In this document: piece by piece, positions 23,722 through 34,869 of the stretch
How the letters are laid out: each line of letters starts with the position of its first letter
Numbering within the stretch: position 1 is the stretch's first letter
DNA from: Kocuria rosea subsp. polaris
Lineage (GTDB): Bacteria; Actinomycetota; Actinomycetes; Actinomycetales; Micrococcaceae
DNA: 64,000 nucleotides
Direction of reading: 5' to 3'
Assembly (NCBI RefSeq): GCF_001483755.1
Contig: NZ_LQBK01000006.1
Span: forward strand, 62,001-126,000
Position numbers and translations under genes: made by a program
The notes under the pieces: generated by a model
What the model was told of the DNA's origin: nothing
Database searches by the model: none
What the model saw: only the letters and a program-made list of their open reading frames with translations

Positions 23722-25104
23722 ATGGCAGACACCTATCTCGACCTCGTCAGCTCCGGCCCCGGCGGCAGGCTCGCCCGGCAGCTCGGGCTGCCAGCCCCCG
23801 CCCGGCTGCGCCGCCACCGTCCCGGGGACCCGCTCGTGCCCGGCCCCGTCCTCGTGCTGGGACGGGGGGAGGAGGCCGACCGGATCGCCACGGCCCTGCT
23901 CGGCTGGGACCTGGACGTCCGGCGCCACCCCGACGACGTCCACCGGTTCGGGGCCGTGGTGCTCGCCCTGACCGAGCTCACCCGGCCCGCGGACCTGGCC
24001 GAGCCCGCGCTCGGCCTGGGCGCGGTGCTGCGCTCGCTGGCTCCCGGCGGCCGGGTGGTCACCGTGTCCCGGCCCGCGCCCGGCATCGGCACGGGCGCGG
24101 CCTCGGCGACGCCCGCGGCCGCGGAGCCGCTCGACCCGGCCGTCGCCGCGGCCCGCCAGGCGGTCGTCGGCCTCCTGCGCTCCACCGCCCAGGAGATGCG
24201 CGGCGGGGCCACCGCCAACGGCGTCCTGCTCGCCGAGGGCGTCGACCCCGGGGCCCCGAGCGTGCTGGGCGCCCTGCGGTTCCTGCTCTCCGGGCGCAGC
24301 GCCTTCGTCTCGGGACAGTTCGTGACGGTCGGCGACGACGCCGGGGCCCTGCCCGCCGACTGGGAGGCCCCCCTGCGGGGCCGGGTCGCCGCCGTCACCG
24401 GCGCGGCCCGCGGCATCGGCGCGCAGATCGCCCGCACGCTCGCCGACGCCGGCGCCCACGTCGTCGTCGTCGACGTCCCCGCCGCGGGCGAGCCGCTGGC
24501 CGCGCTCGCCAACGGGATCCACGCCGTGGCCCTGCAGCTCGACGTCACGGACGAGCACGCCGGGGAGCGGATCCTCGGGCTCGCCCGGGAGCGCTTCGGC
24601 CGCCTGGACGTGGTGGTGCACAACGCCGGGATCACCCGGGACAAGCTGCTGGCCAACATGGACGAGTCCCGCTGGTCCTCGGTGCTCGCCGTGAACCTCG
24701 AGTCGCAGCTGCGGATGAACGAGCAGCTCCTGGCCGGGGAGGGCCTGGGCCCGGCGCCTCGGATCGTCTCCCTGGCCTCCACGAGCGGCGTGGCCGGCAA
24801 CCGCGGGCAGACCAACTACGCCGCCTCCAAGGCCGGGGTGATCGGGATGGTCGCCGCCGCCGCGCCCCTGCTGGCGCGGCGCGGCGGCAGCATCAACGCG
24901 GTGGCCCCCGGGTTCATCGAGACGGAGATGACCGCCCGGATCCCGGCGGCCCGCCGCCAGGTCGCCCGCCGGCTGAACTCCCTGCAGCAGGGCGGGCTGC
25001 CGGAGGACGTGGCCCACGCCGTGCTCTTCCTGGCCTCGGACGCCGCCGGCGGCATCAACGGGCAGACGCTGCGCGTGTGCGGCCAGAACCTGGTGGGGGC
25101 GTGA
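23722..25104 (+). CDS. fabG4: High-molecular-weight 3-oxoacyl-reductase (FabG4-like)
   Basis: A 460-residue short-chain dehydrogenase, about twice the size of ordinary FabG. The N-terminal ~210 residues form the flavodoxin-like domain seen in mycobacterial FabG4; the C-terminal part is the catalytic SDR domain with TGAARGIG, HNAGITRD, the catalytic serine in SLASTSGVAG and YAASK. FabG4 reduces 3-oxoacyl-CoA with NADH. The ATG follows AAGGA by eight bases. The next gene starts two bases after its stop. Confidence 0.9.
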   Translation: MADTYLDLVSSGPGGRLARQLGLPAPARLRRHRPGDPLVPGPVLVLGRGEEADRIATALLGWDLDVRRHPDDVHRFGAVVLALTELTRPADLAEPALGLGAVLRSLAPGGRVVTVSRPAPGIGTGAASATPAAAEPLDPAVAAARQAVVGLLRSTAQEMRGGATANGVLLAEGVDPGAPSVLGALRFLLSGRSAFVSGQFVTVGDDAGALPADWEAPLRGRVAAVTGAARGIGAQIARTLADAGAHVVVVDVPAAGEPLAALANGIHAVALQLDVTDEHAGERILGLARERFGRLDVVVHNAGITRDKLLANMDESRWSSVLAVNLESQLRMNEQLLAGEGLGPAPRIVSLASTSGVAGNRGQTNYAASKAGVIGMVAAAAPLLARRGGSINAVAPGFIETEMTARIPAARRQVARRLNSLQQGGLPEDVAHAVLFLASDAAGGINGQTLRVCGQNLVGA

Positions 25105-25106
25105 GC

Positions 25107-26081
25107 ATGGCCGGCGACCGGTACGAGACCGTGGTCCTGGACGAGGTCCCCTCCCTCGGCGGGCTCTACGCCCGCGCCGCGGCGGCCGCGGCCGGCGGCC
25201 TGTTGCCGCGCGGGCTCACCGGCCGGCTGCCGGGCCGACGGCCCGCACGCCCCGGCGGCGCCGGCGCCGCCCCGGGTGCCCTGCCCGCGGTGGCGCACGT
25301 GGTCGAGGCCGTGGTGGTGGACGCGGCCGGGCACGAGGCGTTCTGCCGCACGGTCGGCGCGCCGCCGCGCGAGGGCCCCGGCGGGACGCAGGCCTTCTCC
25401 GGGTACCTGCACGCCCTGGCGTTCCCCGTGGCGATGAGCGTGCTGACCCGCCCCGACTTCCCGCTGCCGGTCCTCGGCATGGTGCACCTGGCCAACGAGG
25501 TCGAGCACCGCGGGGCCGTGACGGTGGGGGAGGACCTCACGATCACCGCCTCCGCCGAGCGGCTGCGCCCGCACCGCTCCGGCGCGCAGGTCGACGTCGT
25601 CGCCCGTCTGGCGCGGGCGGACGGCGAGCCCGTGTGGACGGGCCGCTCGAGCTACCTCGCCAAGGGCGTGCACGTGCCCGGGACGGCCGACGACGCTGCG
25701 CGCGAGGAGTTCGTGCCGCCGGCCCCGACCGGGCACTGGCGGCTGACGGCCGGCACCGGGCGGGACTACGCCGCGGTCAGCGGGGACTGGAACCCGATCC
25801 ACCTCTCCGGGCCCACCGCCCGGGCGCTGGGCCTGAAGGGGGCCATCGCCCACGGCATGTACTCGGCCTCGCGCGCCCTGGCGGAGGTCGGGGTGCCGCC
25901 CGGGACGCCCTTCCGCTGGACGGTGGAGTTCGCGGCCCCGGTCCTGCTCCCCGGCACGGTCGCGGTCGCGATCGCCGACGACGGGCGGGGCGCCGGCTGG
26001 CGGGGCTCGCGCTGCGCCGGCTGGGACCCGCGGCGCCGGCGCCCGCACTTCACGGGCACGGTGGCCCGGCTGGACGGCTGA
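25107..26081 (+). CDS. MaoC-family (R)-hydratase, HtdX-like
   Basis: A 324-residue double-hotdog hydratase acting on enoyl-/3-hydroxyacyl-CoA. The hydratase-2 motif is clear: YAAVSGDWNPIHLSGPTARALGLKG followed by IAHGMYSAS, with the catalytic Asp and His. The N-terminal half is a degenerate hotdog. The ATG at 25107 is preferred, seven bases after GGGGG, though a GTG at 25101 overlapping the fabG stop is possible. It completes a set (thiolase, reductase, hydratase) able to build or break down acyl chains together with the divergent acyl-CoA oxidase. Confidence 0.87.
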   Translation: MAGDRYETVVLDEVPSLGGLYARAAAAAAGGLLPRGLTGRLPGRRPARPGGAGAAPGALPAVAHVVEAVVVDAAGHEAFCRTVGAPPREGPGGTQAFSGYLHALAFPVAMSVLTRPDFPLPVLGMVHLANEVEHRGAVTVGEDLTITASAERLRPHRSGAQVDVVARLARADGEPVWTGRSSYLAKGVHVPGTADDAAREEFVPPAPTGHWRLTAGTGRDYAAVSGDWNPIHLSGPTARALGLKGAIAHGMYSASRALAEVGVPPGTPFRWTVEFAAPVLLPGTVAVAIADDGRGAGWRGSRCAGWDPRRRRPHFTGTVARLDG

Positions 26082-28478
<2,397 letters not shown>

Positions 28479-28480
28479 GC

Positions 28481-29320
28481 ATGGGACGGCACGACGACGC
28501 GCTGGAGGGCCTCGGCCCCACCGGCGCCCACCTGGAGGAGCTGCTCGAGCTGGCCCTGGCGGCGGCCGAGGCCGGGGCGGAGGTCCTGCGGGGCCGCGAC
28601 GCCGAGCGGCTGGGCGTCACCGGCAAGTCCGGCGAGGGCGACTGGGTCACCCGCTTCGACGTGGCCGCCGAGCAGGCCGTGCTGCGCACGATCCTGGACC
28701 GGCGTCCGCACGACACGGTCACCGGGGAGGAGTCCGGCACGCACCGGCCGGAGCACCCCTCCGGGATCCGCTGGTCGGTGGACCCGCTCGACGGCACCAC
28801 CAACTTCATCCGCGGCATCGTCTACTACTGCACGTCCGTGGCCGCCGCCGACGCCGAGGGCAACTGGCTCGTGGGCGCCGTCAACGCCCCGGCCCTGGGT
28901 CGGACCTACTTCGCGGTGCGCGGCGCCGGGGCCTGGGTGGAGGCGGACGGGACGTCCCGCCGGCTGGAGGGGCCCGTGCCGGGCCGGGCGGGCCGGATCT
29001 ACGGCACGGGCTTCTCCTTCGACGCCGATCGGCGCGAGCGCCAGATCCCGGGGTTCCTGACCACCATGCGGCAGTACGCGGACCTGCGGCGCCTGGGCTC
29101 GGCGGCCCTGGACCTGTGCATGGTCGCGGACGGGACGCTGGACGGGTACGGCGAGCAGGGCCTGCACGAGCACGACTGGGCCGCCGGTGCGCTCATCGCC
29201 GAGGAGGCCGGGGCGCTGGTGGGCCGGCCGGAGCTGCCCTCCCCGGCGGCGGGCGAGGTGCCGGCGGCCGAGCGGCTCGCGGCCTGGATCACGGCCCGCG
29301 AGCGCGGCATCCCCGGTTGA
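28481..29320 (+). CDS. Inositol monophosphatase family protein
   Basis: A 279-residue Mg-dependent phosphatase. Metal and phosphate ligands lie in VTGEESGT, SVDPLDGTTNFIRG and the C-terminal EHDWAAGALIAEEAGALVG. The family includes inositol-1-phosphatase, histidinol phosphatase and PAP/NADP phosphatases, so the substrate is open. The ATG at 28481 follows a GGGG stretch and lies two bases after the ligA stop, suggesting co-transcription. A hairpin follows directly. Confidence 0.87.
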   Translation: MGRHDDALEGLGPTGAHLEELLELALAAAEAGAEVLRGRDAERLGVTGKSGEGDWVTRFDVAAEQAVLRTILDRRPHDTVTGEESGTHRPEHPSGIRWSVDPLDGTTNFIRGIVYYCTSVAAADAEGNWLVGAVNAPALGRTYFAVRGAGAWVEADGTSRRLEGPVPGRAGRIYGTGFSFDADRRERQIPGFLTTMRQYADLRRLGSAALDLCMVADGTLDGYGEQGLHEHDWAAGALIAEEAGALVGRPELPSPAAGEVPAAERLAAWITARERGIPG

Positions 29321-29321
29321 G

Positions 29322-29351
29322 ACCGGGGACCGGGCGCGGCCCCGCCCCGGT
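29322..29351 (+). terminator. Hairpin after the inositol phosphatase gene
   Basis: ACCGGGG (29322-29328) pairs with CCCCGGT (29345-29351) around a GC-rich loop, starting at the base after the stop codon. Confidence 0.4.
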
Positions 29352-29581
29352 GTGAGATGCCTCTCGTAACTTGACCGAGATCAAAAAGTTGCCATAGCGT
29401 GATATTCGAAGCGTTCTTCCCGAGGCATGTCCTCCGCTTCCGGAACGCGAGTTCCGTTCGCCGGTCCCGATCACGGACCGGCACCCCGTACCGGCCGATC
29501 GTGTGTGATACCTCACGGCGGCCCGGAAGGGGTAGCGCAACGAAAATCGTTACGCTATCGTGATAAACAGCTTCCCCGAGG
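29350..29581 (+). repeat. Diverged duplication of a promoter module upstream of rpf
   Basis: Three landmarks occur twice in the same order: GTGTGA..CCTC(T/A)CG (29350-29366 and 29503-29517), CGTGATA (29398-29404 and 29559-29565) and CTTCCC(C)GAGG (29416-29425 and 29571-29581). Spacings differ by a few bases, so this looks like an old duplication with small indels. Confidence 0.6.
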
Positions 29582-29776
29582 ATTCCTCCGGGGATCCGGT
29601 GTGCCTGGGCTCCGATGTCCGGCACGCCACCAGATCATGCTAGGTGCTGCCGTAACACCGCACGTCGTCTATAGGGCAGACACCTGTAAGCACTTACCCA
29701 CAACACCTTCACGGGTAGACGACGGCGCGAAGACATCCGGGGACGGAAACGAGCGCAGGTGGCCTCAGGGAGCATC

Positions 29777-30499
29777 ATGACCAACGCTTTCGCTGTTCGT
29801 CGCAACGTCCGTCGCGGTGCCGCCGCCCTGATCCTCGGCGGAACCGCCGTGGGTGCCATGGCCCTCCCGGTCAACGCCGCCCCCGCCTCCACCTGGGACG
29901 CCCTCGCCCAGTGCGAGTCCGGTGGCGACTGGAGCACCAGCACCGGCAACGGCTTCTCCGGTGGCCTGCAGTTCACCCCCTCCACCTGGGCCGCCTTCGG
30001 CGGCCAGGGCGCCCCGCAGGACGCCTCCCGTGAGCAGCAGATCGCCGTGGCCGAGAACGTCCTCGACGGCCAGGGCTGGGGCGCGTGGCCCGCCTGCTCC
30101 GCGAAGCTGGGCCTCACCGGCTCGGCCAACCCGTCCGCCAACCCGATGGGCACCGCCTCCGTGACCCCGCAGTCCGTCGAGGCCCCGGCCCCGATCGAGG
30201 CTCCGGCCCCGGCCCCCGCTGCGGTGGCCGCCCCCGCGCCGGCCGCCGCTCCGGCTCCGGCTCCCGCCCCGGCCGCCGCCCAGGCCCCCGTCGTCGAGTA
30301 CGTGGCCCCGGCCGCCCCCGTGGCCCCGGCCGCCGTGTCCGGGGAGACCTACACCGTCGTCGCCGGCGACACCCTCGGCTCGATCGCCGACAAGCTCGGC
30401 ATCGAGAACTGGGAGGACCTCTACGAGGCCAACGCGGACGTCATCGCCGACCCGAACCTGATCTTCCCGGGCCAGGTGCTCACCGTCCCCGCCGTCTGA
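29777..30499 (+). CDS. Resuscitation-promoting-factor-like transglycosylase with LysM
   Basis: A 240-residue secreted protein. Order: signal peptide with basic start ([28 protein letters not shown], cleaved after about residue 34); Rpf-type lysozyme-like domain beginning [15 protein letters not shown], with the catalytic glutamate in CESGG; an Ala/Pro linker of about 60 residues; and a C-terminal LysM domain ([22 protein letters not shown]) for peptidoglycan binding. Rpf proteins cleave peptidoglycan and promote regrowth of dormant actinobacteria. ATG 29777 follows AGGGAG by four bases; an in-frame GTG at 29759 has no ribosome site. A strong terminator follows. Confidence 0.94.
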   Translation: MTNAFAVRRNVRRGAAALILGGTAVGAMALPVNAAPASTWDALAQCESGGDWSTSTGNGFSGGLQFTPSTWAAFGGQGAPQDASREQQIAVAENVLDGQGWGAWPACSAKLGLTGSANPSANPMGTASVTPQSVEAPAPIEAPAPAPAAVAAPAPAAAPAPAPAPAAAQAPVVEYVAPAAPVAPAAVSGETYTVVAGDTLGSIADKLGIENWEDLYEANADVIADPNLIFPGQVLTVPAV

Positions 30500-30546
30500 T
30501 CCCCACCCGGATCTCTCCCGCGCGGCCGTGCCGCGCAGCGGGCACC

Positions 30547-30580
30547 CGAAAGGGCCCCTCCGACCGGAGGGGCCCTTTCG
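30547..30580 (+). terminator. Strong terminator after rpf
   Basis: Arms 30547-30561 and 30566-30580 pair over 15 positions around GACC; CTTTCG gives a short U stretch. Confidence 0.85.
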
Positions 30581-30619
30581 CGTGCCCGGCGAGCGCCGGG
30601 GGAGGCGCGGCGGGTGCGC

Positions 30620-31168
30620 TCAGGTCCACAGCCACGGGTCGGCGGGCTCGACCGCGGCGTCGCCGAAGCTCACGGAGCGCTCCGCGCCCTTGACCCGGTA
30701 GGGCTGGATGACCAGCAGGGACTCGCCCTCCCGGTGCTGCGTCTCCATGGCCACGGCGGTCTGCCCGGACCGGTCCGGCAGGGTTACCGGGAAGGCGACC
30801 GCGGCGCAGAGGACGTCGTCGCGCAGCTCCACCGCCCTCGCCCGCAGGGCCTCGAGGGCGGCCTCGGGGCTCAGCTCCTCGGCCTGCTCGGCCGGCAGGC
30901 TGTCGAGCTCGTACTCGCCGTCCTTGCGGGCGGTCACGAGGAAGGCGGGGAACGCCCCGTGCCGGCCCAGCTGCTGCTCGGCCACGGCCTGGACGTGGGC
31001 CACGACCGTGTCGATCGTCGCGGCGGCGTCCTTGCTGACCCGCTGGCGCCACGCGTTGGCGGCGTCCGTGGCGGACGTCGCGCGCGCGGCCCGGCCGGGC
31101 CGGGCGCCGGGGCGCCGGGTCTTGGCGCCGCGGTCCTTCTTCGTGCGGGCGGGGGTGCTCTTGGCCAT
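30620..31168 (-). CDS. Conserved-looking hypothetical protein with basic N terminus
   Basis: A 182-residue protein I do not recognise. The first ~35 residues are Lys/Arg/Pro-rich (KSTPARTKKDRGAKTRRPG), followed by an amphipathic helix (VSKDAAATIDTVVAHVQAVAEQQLG) and an alpha/beta-looking C-terminal part ending SFGDAAVEPADPWLW. No signal peptide, membrane segment or catalytic motif is visible. The ATG at 31168 follows AGGAG at nine bases. It is convergent with rpf and divergent from gatC. Codon usage matches its neighbours, so it is probably a real gene. Confidence 0.7.
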   Translation of the reverse strand: MAKSTPARTKKDRGAKTRRPGARPGRAARATSATDAANAWRQRVSKDAAATIDTVVAHVQAVAEQQLGRHGAFPAFLVTARKDGEYELDSLPAEQAEELSPEAALEALRARAVELRDDVLCAAVAFPVTLPDRSGQTAVAMETQHREGESLLVIQPYRVKGAERSVSFGDAAVEPADPWLWT

Positions 31169-31260
31169 GTCCGGGTGCTCCTGTGTGGTGGGCGTGCGTG
31201 CTTCCAGGGTATGCCCCTCGAGGAGGCTCCCACCCGCACGGGCGGGCGGCGCCGCGCGGC

Positions 31261-31266
31261 TAGACT
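31261..31266 (+). promoter_or_regulatory. -10 box of the gatCAB operon
   Basis: TAGACT, 38 bases before the gatC ATG. Unlike many promoters here it leaves a leader that carries AGGAG (31295-31299). Confidence 0.5.
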
Positions 31267-31304
31267 GGACCGGAAACCACCCCCGATCACGAGCAGGAGC
31301 GCGC

Positions 31305-31601
31305 ATGTCTGCGATCACCCGCGAGCAGGTCGCCCACCTGGCGAAGCTCGCGCACATCGAGATGACCGAGGAGGAGCTGCGGTCCATGGCGACGGAGCTG
31401 GACCTCGTCGTCGACTCGGTGGCGTCCGTCAGCGAGGCCGCCGGACCGGACGTCCCGGCCACGAGCCACCCCATCCCGCTGCAGAACGTCTTCCGCGAGG
31501 ACGTCGTGGGGGAGACCCTCACCGCCGAGGAGTCGCTGCGCAACGCGCCCGACGCCGCCGAGGGCAAGTTCAAGGTGCCCGCCATCCTGGACGAGGAGTA
31601 G
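31305..31601 (+). CDS. gatC: Asp-tRNA(Asn)/Glu-tRNA(Gln) amidotransferase subunit C
   Basis: A 98-residue GatC ([22 protein letters not shown]...[21 protein letters not shown]...[11 protein letters not shown]), the small subunit that holds GatA and GatB together. It heads gatC-gatA-gatB. The ATG follows AGGAG by five bases. The trimer converts misacylated Glu-tRNA(Gln) and, in some bacteria, Asp-tRNA(Asn) to the correct amide form. Confidence 0.95.
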   Translation: MSAITREQVAHLAKLAHIEMTEEELRSMATELDLVVDSVASVSEAAGPDVPATSHPIPLQNVFREDVVGETLTAEESLRNAPDAAEGKFKVPAILDEE

Positions 31602-31605
31602 TCGC

Positions 31606-33252
31606 ATGACCAGCACTGGAACCCCCCAGGGCGTCGTCGGCCTCTCGGCCGCCGAGCTCGCCCGGCAGCTCGCCGCCGGGGAGATCACCTCCGTGGACGC
31701 CGTCCGGGCCCACCTGGACCGCATCCGGGAGACCGACGGCGCCCCCGCCGACCCCGCCGACCGCAGCCGCGGGAAGACCGGGCTCAACGCCTTCCTGCAC
31801 GTCAACGCCGAGGAGGCCCTGTCCGTGGCCGCCGAGGTGGACGCCGCCCGGGCCCGCGGCGAGGAGCTGCCCGAGCTCGCCGGCGTGCCGATCGCGGTCA
31901 AGGACCTCATCGTCACCGAGGGCCAGCCCACCACCGCCGCCTCGCGGATGCTCGAGGGCTGGATGAGCCCGTACGACGCCACCGTGACCCGAAAGCTGCG
32001 CGCCGCCCGGATGCCGATGCTGGGCAAGACGAACCTCGACGAGTTCGCCATGGGCTCCTCCAACGAGCACTCCGCCTTCGGCGACACGGCCAACCCGTGG
32101 GACCTGTCCCGGATCCCGGGCGGCTCCGGCGGCGGGTCCGCCGCGGCCGTGACCGCGTTCCAGGCGCCGCTGGCCCTGGGCACCGACACCGGCGGGTCCA
32201 TCCGCCAGCCGGCGGCCCTGACCGGTTCGGTCGGGGTCAAGCCGACCTACGGAGGGGTCTCGCGCTACGGCGTGATCGCCATGGCCTCCTCGCTCGACCA
32301 GGTGGGCCCCGTGGCGCGCACGGTGCTGGACGCCGCGCTGCTGCACGAGGTGATCGGCGGGCACGACCCGCGGGACTCGACGTCCCTGCCCGGCCCGGTC
32401 GGCGACCTCGCCGCCCAGGCACGGGCCGGCGCCGCCGAGGGCGGGCTGGCCGGCCTGCGCGTGGGCGTCGTCAAGGAGCTCACGGGCGAGGGCTTCCAGC
32501 CCGGCGTCCAGCAGCGCTTCCAGGAGGCCGTGGAGCTGCTGCGCTCCGCGGGCGCCGAGGTCGTGGAGGTCGAGACCCCCCACTTCAAGTACGCCCTGGG
32601 CGCCTACTACCTCATCATGTCCTCGGAGGTCTCCTCGAACCTCGCCAAGTACGACGGCGTGCGCTTCGGCCACCGCGTGCTGCCCGAGGACGGGCCCCTG
32701 ACCATCGAGCGCGTGATGGGCACCACGCGGGCCGCGGGCTTCGGCGCGGAGGTCAAGCGCCGCATCATCCTGGGCACCTACGCCCTGTCCGCGGGCTACT
32801 ACGACGCCTACTACGGCTCGGCGCAGAAGGTCCGCACCCTCGTGCAGCGGGACTTCGCGGCCGCGTTCGAGCAGGTGGACGTGCTCGTCTCCCCGACGGC
32901 CCCGACCACCGCGTTCGAGCGCGGCGCCGTGGACGAGTCCGCCGACCCCATGCAGATGTACCTCAACGACATCGCCACCATCCCCACCAACCTGGCGGGG
33001 GTCCCCGCCATCTCCGTCCCCGGCGGCCTCGCGCCCGAGGACGGGCTGCCGGTGGGCATCCAGTTCATGGCCCCCGCCCGCCAGGACGCCCGGCTCTACC
33101 GCGCCGGCGCCGGCCTGGAGGCCCTGCTCGAGCAGCGCTGGGGCGGGCCGCTCTGGCAGGACCTGCCGGACACCGCCGCCCTGGTCCGGGACCTGGCCGG
33201 CGCCCCCGCCGCGTCCGATCTGTCCGCACCCGTCCGGGGAGGAGCCCGCTGA
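31606..33252 (+). CDS. gatA: Asp-tRNA(Asn)/Glu-tRNA(Gln) amidotransferase subunit A
   Basis: A 548-residue amidase-signature enzyme that releases ammonia from glutamine for GatB. The Ser-cisSer-Lys triad is visible: lysine in [14 protein letters not shown], cis-serine in [11 protein letters not shown] and nucleophile in [12 protein letters not shown]. The ATG lies four bases after the gatC stop, with GAGGAG inside the end of gatC. Its stop overlaps the gatB start. Confidence 0.97.
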   Translation: MTSTGTPQGVVGLSAAELARQLAAGEITSVDAVRAHLDRIRETDGAPADPADRSRGKTGLNAFLHVNAEEALSVAAEVDAARARGEELPELAGVPIAVKDLIVTEGQPTTAASRMLEGWMSPYDATVTRKLRAARMPMLGKTNLDEFAMGSSNEHSAFGDTANPWDLSRIPGGSGGGSAAAVTAFQAPLALGTDTGGSIRQPAALTGSVGVKPTYGGVSRYGVIAMASSLDQVGPVARTVLDAALLHEVIGGHDPRDSTSLPGPVGDLAAQARAGAAEGGLAGLRVGVVKELTGEGFQPGVQQRFQEAVELLRSAGAEVVEVETPHFKYALGAYYLIMSSEVSSNLAKYDGVRFGHRVLPEDGPLTIERVMGTTRAAGFGAEVKRRIILGTYALSAGYYDAYYGSAQKVRTLVQRDFAAAFEQVDVLVSPTAPTTAFERGAVDESADPMQMYLNDIATIPTNLAGVPAISVPGGLAPEDGLPVGIQFMAPARQDARLYRAGAGLEALLEQRWGGPLWQDLPDTAALVRDLAGAPAASDLSAPVRGGAR

Positions 33253-34766
33253 TGAACCGGAGCACCGAAGAGGTCCTGTCCTTCGACGAGGCCATGGAGA
33301 AGTACGACCCCGTCCTGGGCTTCGAGGTCCACGTGGAGCTCAACACCCGGACCAAGATGTTCGACGCCGCCCCCAACGTCTTCGGGGACGAGCCCAACAC
33401 CAACGTCACCCCGGTCTCGCTCGGCCTGCCCGGCGTGCTCCCCGTGGTGAACCGGGTGGCCGTGGAGTCGGCGATCAAGCTCGGCCTCGCCCTGGGCTGC
33501 GAGATCCGCCCGGTCTCGCACTTCGCCCGGAAGAACTACTTCTACCCGGACACCCCCAAGAACTTCCAGACCTCCCAGTACGACGAGCCGATCGCCGAGA
33601 ACGGCTCCGTCGACGTCGAGCTGGAGGACGGGACCGTGTTCACGGTCGAGATCGAGCGCGCCCACATGGAGGAGGACGCCGGCAAGCTCACGCACATGGG
33701 CGGCGCCGCCGGGCGCATCCAGGGCGCCGACTTCTCCCTGGTCGACTACAACCGCGCCGGGGTCCCGCTCATCGAGATCGTCACGAAGCCCATCGTGGGC
33801 GCCGGCTCCCGGGCACCCGAGCTGGCCCGGGTGTACGTGACCCTGATCCGGGAGATCGTGAAGAACCTCGGCATCTCGGACGCGAGGATGGAGCGCGGCA
33901 ACGTCCGCTGCGACGCCAACGTGTCCCTCATGCCCAAGGGCGGGGCCACGTTCGGCACCCGTTCGGAGACCAAGAACGTGAACTCCCTGCGCGCCGTGGA
34001 GCGCGCGGTGCGCTTCGAGATCCAGCGCCACGCGACGGTCCTCGACTCCGGCGGCACGATCGTGCAGGAGACCCGGCACTGGCACGAGGACACCCGCTCC
34101 ACCACCAGCGGGCGCCCGAAGTCCGACGCCGACGACTACCGCTACTTCCCGGAGCCCGACCTCGTGCCGGTCGTGACCGACCACGAGTGGATCGAGCGGC
34201 TGCGGGCGGAGCTGCCGGAGCCCCCGGCCGAGCGCCGGAAGCGGCTGAAGACCGACTGGGGGTTCTCCGACGAGGAGTTCCGGGACGTCGTTAACGCCGG
34301 GGTCCTCGACGAGATCGAGCAGACCGTCGCCGCCGGCGCCGCTCCGGCCGCGGCCCGCAAGTGGTGGATGGGCGAGATCGCCCGCCTGGCCAAGCAGCGG
34401 GAGGTGGAGATCGCCGAGCTCGGGGTCACCCCGCAGCACGTCGTCGAGCTCAACGGGCTCATCGAGGCCGGGAAGATCAACGACAAGCTCGCCAAGAAGG
34501 TCCTCGGCCACGTCCTGGACGGCGAGGGATCGCCCGCGGAGGTCGTCGAGCAGCGCGGGCTGGCGGTGGTCTCCGACGACTCCGTGCTGACCGCGGCGAT
34601 CGACGACGCCATGGCGCAGATGCCCGACGTCGTGGCGAAGGTCCGGGCCGGCAAGGTCCAGGCCGTCGGGGCCCTCATCGGCCCGGTCATGAAGGCCACC
34701 CGCGGCCAGGCCGACGCCGGCCGGGTGCGGGAGCTGATCCTGGAGAAGCTCGGCGTGCAGGGCTGA
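33252..34766 (+). CDS. gatB: Asp-tRNA(Asn)/Glu-tRNA(Gln) amidotransferase subunit B
   Basis: A 504-residue GatB, which phosphorylates the misacylated tRNA and transfers ammonia to it. Landmarks are [48 protein letters not shown] and the PEPDL segment, with the tail domain ([14 protein letters not shown]) at the C terminus. The ATG shares a base with the gatA stop, so translation is coupled. A hairpin follows 33 bases after the stop. Confidence 0.97.
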   Translation: MNRSTEEVLSFDEAMEKYDPVLGFEVHVELNTRTKMFDAAPNVFGDEPNTNVTPVSLGLPGVLPVVNRVAVESAIKLGLALGCEIRPVSHFARKNYFYPDTPKNFQTSQYDEPIAENGSVDVELEDGTVFTVEIERAHMEEDAGKLTHMGGAAGRIQGADFSLVDYNRAGVPLIEIVTKPIVGAGSRAPELARVYVTLIREIVKNLGISDARMERGNVRCDANVSLMPKGGATFGTRSETKNVNSLRAVERAVRFEIQRHATVLDSGGTIVQETRHWHEDTRSTTSGRPKSDADDYRYFPEPDLVPVVTDHEWIERLRAELPEPPAERRKRLKTDWGFSDEEFRDVVNAGVLDEIEQTVAAGAAPAAARKWWMGEIARLAKQREVEIAELGVTPQHVVELNGLIEAGKINDKLAKKVLGHVLDGEGSPAEVVEQRGLAVVSDDSVLTAAIDDAMAQMPDVVAKVRAGKVQAVGALIGPVMKATRGQADAGRVRELILEKLGVQG

Positions 34767-34799
34767 CCCGCGGCGGGCCCGCGCGCCCGCACACCGCCA

Positions 34800-34843
34800 G
34801 GGGCCGCCTCTCGCCGTGCGGCCGGGGCCGCGGAGGCGGCCCC
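34800..34843 (+). terminator. Hairpin after gatB
   Basis: GGGGCCGCCTC (34800-34810) pairs with GAGGCGGCCCC (34833-34843); further GC pairing is possible inside the loop. Confidence 0.55.
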
Positions 34844-34857
34844 GCCGCACGGCGTGC

Positions 34858-34863
34858 GAGCAT
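34858..34863 (+). promoter_or_regulatory. Leaderless -10 box of the FAD oxidoreductase gene
   Basis: GAGCAT, six bases before the ATG at 34870. Confidence 0.4.
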
Positions 34864-34869
34864 GGGCAC

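Larger units (their letters stand above)
29321..29776 (+). promoter_or_regulatory. Long regulatory region and leader of the rpf gene
   Basis: This 456-bp gap has no credible ORF. Promoter 1: TTGACC (29371-29376), 18-bp spacer, TAGCGT (29395-29400). A second promoter-like copy lies near 29556-29561 (TATCGT). Past 29565 the likely leader can fold: CCCCGAGG/CCTCCGGGG (29574-29592) and GTGTGCC/GGCACGC (about 29599-29628). Expression is therefore probably controlled at several levels, fitting a cell-wall enzyme whose dose must be limited. I could not match it to a named riboswitch. Confidence 0.6.

Noticed and set aside
29503-29517. CRP-type site GTGTGATACCTCACG upstream of rpf
   Set aside because: The half-sites are four bases apart instead of six, so the spacing does not fit the CRP consensus.
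29566-29776. c-di-AMP (ydaO-type) riboswitch in the rpf leader
   Set aside because: The conserved core sequences of that class could not be identified by eye, although position would be right.
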